Of a stretch of 10,939 nucleotides of DNA, positions 1 through 8,636 are shown piece by piece (the stretch's first letter is position 1; each line of letters begins with the position of its first letter). The translations under genes and the position numbers were made by a program. The DNA is from Baffinella frigidus (Eukaryota; Cryptophyceae; Cryptomonadales; Baffinellaceae): the NCBI GenBank assembly GCA_026770585.1, contig MU646602.1, positions 312,769-323,707 of the forward strand. The letters are read 5' to 3'. The notes beneath the pieces are model-generated. The model saw only the letters and a list, made by a program, of their open reading frames with translations. It made no database searches and had not been told where the DNA came from.

Positions 1-23
1 CACCGTCCCCCGACCTGGAAGAG
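1..23 (+). CDS. possible tail of the preceding exon
   Basis: The first 23 bases read HRPPTWK plus AG and are followed by GTGTCA. The exit phase (two bases, AG) is the one needed to join the first base of exon 1 at 1068, giving HRPPTWK-R-LIAIRAK. Only the phase and AG|GT context support it, since the segment is cut by the window edge. The implied intron is 1,044 bases. This could be chance. Confidence 0.3.
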
Positions 24-112
24 GTGTCATACCCTCTCTTTCGCGAAGTGCGCGTAGTAAACTGACAACATGGACCCCCACGCCCCCCAACCACCTGCCC
101 TTTCGAGACAGA

Positions 113-301
113 CCACTCGAGAACGCTAGAGGGGCCTATTTTAAACCGATGCGCTTTTAAAAGTGCATTTGTGTAGTAACTTTCGTTGATTGGTCACGTT
201 ACTTGCCATATATTGGCCAGTCACGAAGTTGAAATACCTTATCCTGGTACAAATATTTACAACCCCACATATAAATAGGCCCCTCTAGCATTCTCGAGTG
301 G
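113..301. mobile_element. MITE-like element with CACTCGAG terminal inverted repeats
   Basis: Bases 114-141 and 273-300 are inverted repeats of 28 bases with one mismatch, starting CACTCGAGAA and containing GCTAGAGGGGCCTATTT. The interior is AT-rich with no coding potential. Size and structure fit a non-autonomous DNA transposon. I see no convincing target-site duplication. An element at 4571-4792 shares the CCACTCGAG terminus. Confidence 0.7.
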
Positions 302-418
302 GACGCCAGGTTCATACGGAAATGTATTTGATTTCAATCACCTGTCCGCTATCTTAGAGGTGAATATCGTGCAATGGTGAAGCTATTCCGAGTAGAAGAT
401 AGCAAATTCTACCCCCAA

Positions 419-557
419 CCACACAGTGGACTTCAAACCTTTCATCAAAAGTCAACTCACCTGAAGACAATTAACTTGACGCATTTTTCTCATGCAAATT
501 GGTCACGTAACACCCCGGAATCCGGGGTCATCGAAACCCCCGTAGCCCACCGAGTGG
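419..557. mobile_element. small inverted-repeat element, CCACACAG family, copy 1
   Basis: It begins CCACACAGTGGACTT and ends with the imperfect complement (AGCCCACCGAGTGG). Its interior (ACCTTTCATCAAAAGTC, then TTGGTCACGTA) matches the element at 8321-8467. The start and stop of a short open frame at 374-658 straddle it, so that frame is not a gene. No target-site duplication is evident. Confidence 0.6.
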
Positions 558-687
558 TTAGCAGAAAACGTGTTAAAATTGAATCTGTTTCCGCACTAAA
601 GTCTCTGCCTCTCGTCCCGAGGCGGGCCCGTTATCGCCCCGAGGTGGGCCCGTCCTAGGGCTCCGTCCTCCTGCGGCAGGTGCAGGC
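558..687. other. no recognisable feature
   Basis: A mixed-composition stretch between a small element and the tandem-repeat block. It contains a local repeat of CCCGAGGYGGGCCCGT-type sequence near 615-655. I see no exon with phase-compatible splice sites here. Confidence 0.4.
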
Positions 688-1060
688 CATGAAAGTTCAC
701 TCTGGAACCGAAAGTTGTGGCGCTGCCCCTGAAAGTTGATGTGACCCTGAAAGTTGACACTTGCCGTGAAAGTTGATCGCCGCCCCCTGAAAGTTGATCG
801 CCAACCCTCAAAATTGATAGCTTACCCTGAAAGTTGATGGCTCACCCTGAAAGTGTCGCGCGGCAGGCTGATTGCGATCCGCGCAAAGATCAAGGGCACG
901 CTCCGACCCTGAAAGTGGATGTGACCCTGAAAGTTGACACTAGCCCTGAAAGTTGATCGCTGCCCCCTGAAAGTTGATCTCTGCCCCCTGAAAGTCGATC
1001 GCTGACCCTGAAAGTTGATCACTTACCCTGAAAGTTGATGCCCAACCCTGAAAGTGTTGC
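688..1060 (+). repeat. degenerate tandem repeat CCCTGAAAGTTGATC, period about 18-21
   Basis: About 15-17 diverged units centred on CCCTGAAAGTTGAY occur in two blocks (about 688-855 and 905-1060). Each block ends CCCTGAAAGTG followed by GCGCGGCAG and a copy of exon 1, so block plus exon appears segmentally duplicated. The core AAAGTTGAY matches the donor junction of exon 1 (AA|GTTGAC at 1138-1145). Confidence 0.8.
867..905 (+). pseudogene. truncated relic copy of exon 1
   Basis: It follows GCGCGGCAG exactly as exon 1 does and matches it for about 35 bases (LIAIRAKIKGTL), then runs into the CCCTGAAAGTG repeat, losing the PRPD half and the donor. It is non-functional as a complete exon. Confidence 0.75.
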
Positions 1061-1067
1061 GCGGCAG

Positions 1068-1139
1068 GCTGATTGCGATCCGCGCGAAAATCAAGGGCAA
1101 GCTCCCGCGCCCCGACGACCGGTGCCGCCCTTTCCCAAA
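1068..1139 (+). CDS. EF-hand gene exon 1 (first exon seen fully)
   Basis: Acceptor GCGGCAG ends at 1067 and donor GTTGAC starts at 1140. The exon takes the last base of a split codon, then 23 codons reading LIAIRAKIKGKL, PRPDDRCRPFP, then AA. That AA joins the G of exon 2 to make Lys. It encodes a basic segment before the first EF-hand. Two other copies (867, 1264) differ from it. The copy at 1264 has many silent changes relative to this one, which supports the frame. I chose this copy because it alone has both a good acceptor and a donor. Confidence 0.7.
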
Positions 1140-4100
1140 GTTGACAGCCACCACTTAGCAGCCACCGAGGTCTTCACGGATGCAGTCCACCTAAACGATG
1201 TGTACTAGAATCTTATCCATCTGCATTAGATTCTAACCGCATTTCCCCCGAGAATCCGGGGGCGCGATCCGCGCGAAAATCAAGGGCAAGCTGCCAAGGC
1301 CCGACGGCCGGTTCCGCCCTTTTCAAAAGTTGACATGCTGGGTGTGCGGTACAAATCCGTTAACTTAAGCCCCGACGACCGGTCCAGCCCGCCTTATCGT
1401 TCAAGGGTTATTCGAGATCCCTTCGTAGCCCGTCAGGGTTATTCGGAATCTTGGAACTCCACCCTAAAGCCTGGAACCTGTATCCTGAAGGCTGGAACAT
1501 ACACTCGGGCCTCACACTGACCCACTCACCCCGTTTTCAGGAAGGACTTGAGAACAGCGCTGGATGAGCACGACACGCAAAACAACGGCTACATCCTTTT
1601 CGAGCGGCTCATCGAGGTCATTCTAAAGTGGACATTTTCAAGGGGGGGTTGACTTTAGCAAACACTCCTGGCTAGCAGTGCAATGTGGAAAGCACACAAG
1701 TGCGCCTTTTGGCATCCACGTCAACCACACAGCGGACTTCGAAGGGATGTTGAATAACCCCTAAGCGATAAGACGTAGGACCCTACGGTAGGCAACCCGT
1801 AGGGGCACAGGGGGGTTCCTACGGATAAGGTAACGGAAAATCGGGCACTGAGTGCCCGAAAACCCCTTGGTAGCCCGCTGTGTGGTAACGGGGTCGGACA
1901 TCAATGGTGGCGAATTCGAAGGAAAGCGATCGGAGCTCCGGAAAATCCAGGTTTATTTCGCTGTGTGAGCTCCCTCAACTGCGAACAAGACTCCCGAATT
2001 TTTTAACTTACGGCGGTTAACTTAACTGGCGGTTAGCTTAACCAGGGTTGTTACAGGTTACCACATAGCTCTCTCTCAGTCTATTTGGGCTCACCACTTT
2101 GGCGAGACCGGGTTCTTTTCCGCTTCAAAGTTGACGGATTCGTACCGCAAAAGAAGGCGGATTTTAAACCCCCAAACCTGGACGTGCGTCTACAAACGAT
2201 ATTTAAAAAGACGTCTTGACCCGCCTGGCGTTGTTTTTTGCAGGTTATGAGTGCTTTCGGGATCCTCCCGACGCAGACTGAGTCGACCGCCCTCGAGGCT
2301 CTCCTTGACCATCATGCCACCGGTCAGTCCCACCCTGCACCCTACACCCTACACCCTACACCCTGCACCCTACACCCTGCACCCTACACCCTACACCCGA
2401 CACCCGACACCCGACACCCGACACCCGACACCCGACACCCGACACCCTACACCCTACACCCGACACCCGACACCCTACACCCTACACCCGACACCCGACA
2501 CCCGACACCCGACACCCGACACCCGACACCCGACACCCTACACCCTACACCCCACACCCTACACCATACACTCTACACCCGACACCCGACACCCGACACC
2601 CGACACCCGACACCCTGCACCGTCTCTTTCATGTAGTTTGGAGTATTTGAACAATTGGTTGAAAATTGGAAAGTTCCAACCCCGGCGGACGCAGGGTCAA
2701 TCAACTTGACGACGTTCGTGGGAGAGTGCATGCCACCTGACCCTCTTAATGCCAGAAGCTTACGTTAACGGACCCCTTAAGGGGTCGGTTAACGTGGGCT
2801 TGCCAGCTCTAAAACGATTTCAAAAGCGATTTCAGGACTTTAAAAGCCCAAGAATGTTTTCCGTTATAAATTTTGTACCAAAGTTACTACTCCGTTAACG
2901 TAAGCTTTTTGCATGACTCTGGTCTAGCGGCGTGTTTGCATTCAGAAACGTCTTTCCCTTGGGAAAGACGAACCGTACCCCACAGATGGGGGAGGCCCTA
3001 TCGAGAGACCTCTATTAATACCAACACGGCCAAGAGAAAGACGTTTCCGTATTCAAACCCTATACCCTCAACCCCGCAGGGTCAATCCACCCTCAACCCC
3101 GCAGGGTCAATCCATGTGGCGACGTTCGTGGGGGAGTGCGTGCCGCCTGACCCCTTCGCTCTAAACCCCGCGCACCACCTGACCCTCCCTGGGGCCTACA
3201 GCACCCCATCGCCGCATTCAAACCCCGACGGAATTCCGGCGGGCTCCAGTAACAGTATGCAAGCCCCCTATTCAATCCAGGGTCGATCAACGTGGCGACG
3301 TTGGTGGGGGAGTGCGTGCCGCCAGAGACCCTCTGGTCTAGAGGCGTGTTTGCATTACGAAACGTCGTTCCCTTGGGCGTACCGTACCCCACCACCGTAT
3401 CCAAACCCTACATCATCAACGCGCACGTGTGCTCTCTCGCATGGAAACACGCATAATTTACAAACAACCCCGCAGGGTCGATCAACGTGGCGACATTCGT
3501 TCCAGTAACAGTATACAAACCCGTATTCAATCCAGGGTCGGTCCACGTGGCGACGTTCGTGGGGGGGTGCGAGCTCTCTAGACCGGAACAGTTGACGGAT
3601 TTGCACACCCACGATCCTGTGTACCAACCCCTATTCGATGCAGGGTCGATCCACGTGGCGACGTTCCTGTCGGAGTGCGTGCCGCCAGACCCCTTCGCGA
3701 CCATGGCGCCGCATCTCACTCGCCCGGGGGCGTCTCAGGTTCCGAGTCCCCACCCGATTTCTGAACTGAAGCTTCCCTAAGCGGATGGATACCACGCCAG
3801 AGTCCAGGAAGGGGTCGCCAAAAGTCAATTTCCCTTCAAGTCAATGGATTTCAAAATATGACCACCGTACCCGGGTAGGGTCCCGAAGCAATCAACCCCC
3901 TCCAGCAATCTGGCGTGGTACTGTCATCAAAGCCTTGGATGACAGTGTGGTATCGTCCCGCGTAGTCAAGGAATGGGGACGTCTCAGGTTGCTTCCTCCA
4001 CCCGATATCTGTACTGACGCTTTTCCAAGCGGGTGGATAACGCGCTGTCATCACAGCCTTTGATGGCAGTGCACTATCATCGGCGTAGACAACAGTTGGG

Positions 4101-6619
4101 GGAGGCTGCGGTATCATGGCATGGGCACGTCTCAGAGACCGGACACTGAGAACAAGTTGCCAGGGGCAGTTTCGGAAGTCAATTTTTGCCTTGAAAACTT
4201 AGAGGGCTTTGGGGCCAGGGGCTGTTTCGCGTTACGTACCGATCGTTTCACTTTAGTCAACCTTAGGGTCGCAGGACGATCATGTTTTGGCGAAATCTCA
4301 AGATCCAACGAGATTGCGTCTTTACAACACGGTTGACTGAAGAGCCTTTGTCTTCTTCAGTCAACCGTGTTGTAAAGACGCAATCTCGTTGGATCTTGAG
4401 ATTTCGTCAAAACATGATCGGCCTGCGACCCTAAGGTTGACTAAAGTGAAACGATCGGTACGTAACGCGAAACAGCCCCTGGCCTCAAAGCCTTCTAAGT
4501 TTTCAAGGCAAAAATTGACTTCCGAAACTGCCCCTGGCAACTTGTTCTCAGTGTCCGGCCTCTCTCAGGTCCACTCGAGGCTGGAAATGGGACCATTTTA
4601 AATGTGGGGTTGTTACATTTAGTACCAGTCACGGGCAGGCTTGGTCACGTATCTCGGGTTATAACCCGAGATACGTGACCAAACGACCCTATTTGTGTGA
4701 AAATTATGTGAAAATTACTACACAGCGGTCCGCTTGTAAAGGACTTGTAAAGTTAATTTTTTAAAAATAGTTACACTTCTAGCCTCGAGTGGGTTGCGAT
4801 CCTCCTCCACCCGATCTCCAAAACTGGAGCGCTTTGATGAACTGGAGTGCGTTCTCGTCCGTAGAGTCAAGTCGTGGATCGTGGGCCTGGTCTACCCTGA
4901 ACCCTAACCACCAAGCAGACGGACGGCGAGAACATAATGAAGTGCACCAACGCGGAACTCCTCTCGAGATCCTCCTCGTCAATATGGCGAGTAGTGGGTC
5001 CCAGGGGGGGTCGTAGTGGATCCTGGGTACAGTAAAATAATGGGTCTTGTCCTGGGTACAGTAAAGTAGTGCGTCCCGGGTACAGTAAAGTAGTGGATCC
5101 CGGGTACAGCAAAGCAGTGGGTCCTGGTTTACCCTAAACCCTAAACCCTCAACACCAACCAGACGGACAACGAAAATATGATGAAGTGCACCAACGCGGA
5201 ACTCCTGGAGATCATCCTGGTCAAGATGCGCGAGCGCTCGGGGCCCTCCTCCCTCCGCCAGTCCTTCAGGTTGATGTTCTTGTTCTTTCCACACAGCGGA
5301 CTACACAGGGATTTCGTGAGGTCCCCCCCTGGACCTGGAAGCTCCTCTCGAGGGCGTTGTTACGTTCCGAGAGAGACCGTGATTACTGCCGACACGTCAA
5401 GATACGTGAGCGTTCGGGGCCGTGAGCGTTCGGGGCGGAGGTACGACGTATACCTTCACATGCCCGATGAGGCGGAGGTACGACGTACCTCCGCCAGTCC
5501 TTCAGGTTATTCTTTTTTCGTCGTTCCTTCTCCTGCCTGTTGAGTAGTGTTCTCGCGCCGATCCAATGAGTGGTCACACCTACTTACTCCGCTGTGGAGA
5601 TCTGACATGAGGGTGGCCATTATTCCTTCACGGAGGCGTCGGAAACTATTCAAGTACCACACGAGGCTATCCATGCGAACAGAATAAAAGGATATTTTTA
5701 AAAATTGTGGGGAGAATAGTCACGTACCTACACGGAACGCGTGTAGCATGTCCATCAAATCGACCAAACATACTGAAATTACTACACAAATGCTTACAAT
5801 CGACATTTATTCTGTTTGCATGGATAGCCTCGTGTGGTAGGGTGCTCCGCTGTGAAGATCTGACATGAGGCGAGGGCCCAACGAGATCTGAGATCCGGCA
5901 CTGTGAACCCTACGCATTGTCCGCATAGTGAACCCTGCACCCCGAGGGCAGGTTCTTCCACAGAAGTCGTGCCCGGTCCGACCGGGTACCGGCCGGGCAC
6001 CGGGCCGGGTGCCCGGCTGGGCTGAGAGCACCGGGCACCGGTGCCCGGTGGCTGCCCGGCCCGGCCCGGCACCGGGCCGGAGTGGCCGGCCGGGGTACCC
6101 GGCCGGTGGCCGGCCGGGTACCCGGCCGGGTCGGCCGGGTACAATTGGGTCCTTAGGGGACCGGGTGGCCGGCCGGGTACCCGGCCAAGTACCCGACCGG
6201 GTACCCGGTCGGGTGCCCGGTCGGGTATCCGTGGTTTTAAAAACATTTGAGCCATTTTGCCCCCCAAGGACGCAAGGCTTGGGTGCAAAATGGATCCCCG
6301 GCCGGGCACCGGTGCACGGCCGGGGAAGGCTGCCCCGCCGGGCACCGGCCGGGATGCCCGGCCGGGCACCGGTGCCCGGTCGGGAAAAACCCACCGGGCA
6401 CCCGGTGCCCGGTCAGTGCCCGGCCCGGCCCGGCCGGGCCGGGCACGGTTGGTGGCCCCACCGGGCACCCCCGTTTTGCCCGAGCAATGGGTGCCCGGCC
6501 GGGCCGGGCCGGGCCGGGCAGGCCGGGCACGACTTCTGTGGGTTCTTCGACACGGACAGGAGCGGCAAGGTGGGTGTCAACGAACTGCAGGACGGAGTCT
6601 TGTTGTGGAGAGTGTGTGG

Positions 6620-6665
<46 letters not shown>

Positions 6666-6666
6666 T

Positions 6667-6697
<31 letters not shown>

Positions 6698-8599
6698 CCA
6701 TAACTATACATGTGTGCGTGTATATACTTTTCTGAAAGCCCGATGGGATCTGACATGTGCGCGGGGGGGGCAGGTTCTTCCACACGGACAGGAGCGGCAA
6801 GGTGAATGTCAACAAAGAGAGATCTGACATCCGGCACTCTGTGAACACTACTAATTGTAACTGTGAATCCTACCAATTGTAACTGTGAACCCTACTAATG
6901 GTAAAATAGGGTGCTCCGGCGTGCTCGAGTGGCTAAACCCTGCACCCCGGGGAGCAGATTTTTCGATACGGACCGGAGCGGCAAGGTGGATGTCAACGAA
7001 CTGCAAAAGGTGTTGGAAAGCATGGAGATTCACATTCCGCAAGAACAGGTTTTGAGCCCCAAGACCCTAAACCCTAAACCCTGAAGCCGAAACTCGAAAC
7101 CCGGAACCCGAAACCCGAAACCCGAAACCCGAAACCCTAACCCCTGAAACCTAACCCCTAAACCCTAACCCCTGAAACCTGAACCCGAAATCCAAAACCC
7201 TAAACCCGCAACCCGCAACCCGCGACCTCAAACCCTGAACCGTAAACCAGGCGGTGTCGCTGATCAACACGTTTGACCCGGACGGTTCCGGGGAGACCGA
7301 TGTCTCTCCTTTTCTGACAAAACTGCTCTTTTGCTGAAGCGCGTCCGGATTGGACTGGGAAACACCAAACCTTCAGCCCTAAGCCCTACACCTGGTCGCG
7401 CGGTCTCGATGATCAGCACGGAACCCCCCAGACCTTCAACCCTAAACCTGGGTAGGCGGGACTGGGAAACCCTAGACCTCGAGGCCTAACCCTGGGCAAG
7501 GGTTTCTCTATGGTTGAGGGACTGGGAAACCCCGACCCCTAAACCCGAAGCCGTCAACTAGGCGGTGTCGCTGATCAACACGTTTGACCCGGACGGCTCC
7601 GGGGAGATCAACTTCACCTCGAACTCTCTCTTTCGCTGACCGAAACCTTATATATATGTATATATACATACATATATATATGTGTAAATATGTATATAAA
7701 TGAATGTATATATGTATATATGTGTGTATATACATCATTTCACAAAGGAAATGCTGACGCGTGTCCGGACGCGCGGCAGGCGGTGTCGCTGATCAACACG
7801 TTTGACCCGGATGGCTCCGGGGAGATCGACTTCTACGAGTTCTTCAACAAGGTCCACTGCTCCCGCTTCCCACACTAAACCTCAAACTCTGACCACTAAA
7901 CCCTGAACCCTAAACCCCAAACCCTAAACCCCAAACCCCAAACCCTACACCCGAAACCCTGTACCCCAAACCCCAAACCCCAAACCCCAAACCCCAAACC
8001 CCAAACCCCAAACCCAAACCCCTAATCCCTAACCCCTAAACCCTACACCCCAAACCCTACACCCCAAACCCCAAACCCCAAACCCCAAACAGGTGCTAGA
8101 GCCAGACGTGATACACGACGTCCCAGGGGCGATGCTCTTCGGCAAGGGGAGGTATCTTTTACGATTTTTTAAATTTAATTAGGAGGCCGAATTGAATCTA
8201 CTATGCCTTAACTAATTTCTCCTATCCAACTTCCTATTGCGAAGGAACTGGTCCAGTTATCTTCCGAGATGAAATTTCGGGACAGGTTATGGGGAAGAAG
8301 AACCTCGAGGGCGTGGGTGTCCACACGGTGCACTACGAACCTTTCATCAAAAGTCGATTTGCCTTGATGCAATTATCTTTAGAGATTTTCTGGTGCAATT
8401 TGGTCACGTACCCCCCTGAAATCCATGGAATCCAGGCCCAACGAAACCCTTGAAGCCCACCGTGTGGACCCTCAACCCTCAACCCTGAACCCTATCCCTC
8501 AAGTGGCGAGTAGGCTCATACACCGTACCGTAGGGCCCTAGGACCTGCCTTTGGCCTCGCACCCAGTCGGAGCTCAACCAGGTCCCCTCAACCCTAAAC

Positions 8600-8636
<37 letters not shown>

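Noticed and set aside
374-658. A 94-codon open frame starting MVKLFRVED
   Set aside because: It runs through a small inverted-repeat element and shows no conserved features. A short first exon ending at CCGA|GTAGAA is conceivable, but its phase does not fit exon 1.
688-1060. A CRISPR-like array
   Set aside because: Units are contiguous, degenerate, 18-21 bases long with no unique spacers, in a eukaryotic intron.
2238-2709. Two long open frames of repeated HPTPDTRHP and related text
   Set aside because: A 7-base tandem repeat without stops read in two frames. Only the first 79 bases (exon 3) have gene-like content, and a donor follows.
2873-3780. Open frames of 65-211 codons on both strands
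   Set aside because: They are shadows of repeated exon 4 copies and flanks. The true reading is the short exon 4 frame with its acceptor and donor.
4789-4893. Possible exon after CTTCTAG reading SSGLRSSSTRSPKLERF
   Set aside because: Its entry phase does not fit exon 4's phase 0 exit, and the sequence resembles intron 4 flank copies (CCTCCACCCGAT) at 3985 and 3750.
5794-6848. Long overlapping open frames on both strands rich in Gly, Pro and Arg, or Cys and Val
   Set aside because: They arise from the GC-rich palindromic element and the TG repeat, are open in several frames at once, and cut across exon 6 relics in the wrong frame or strand.
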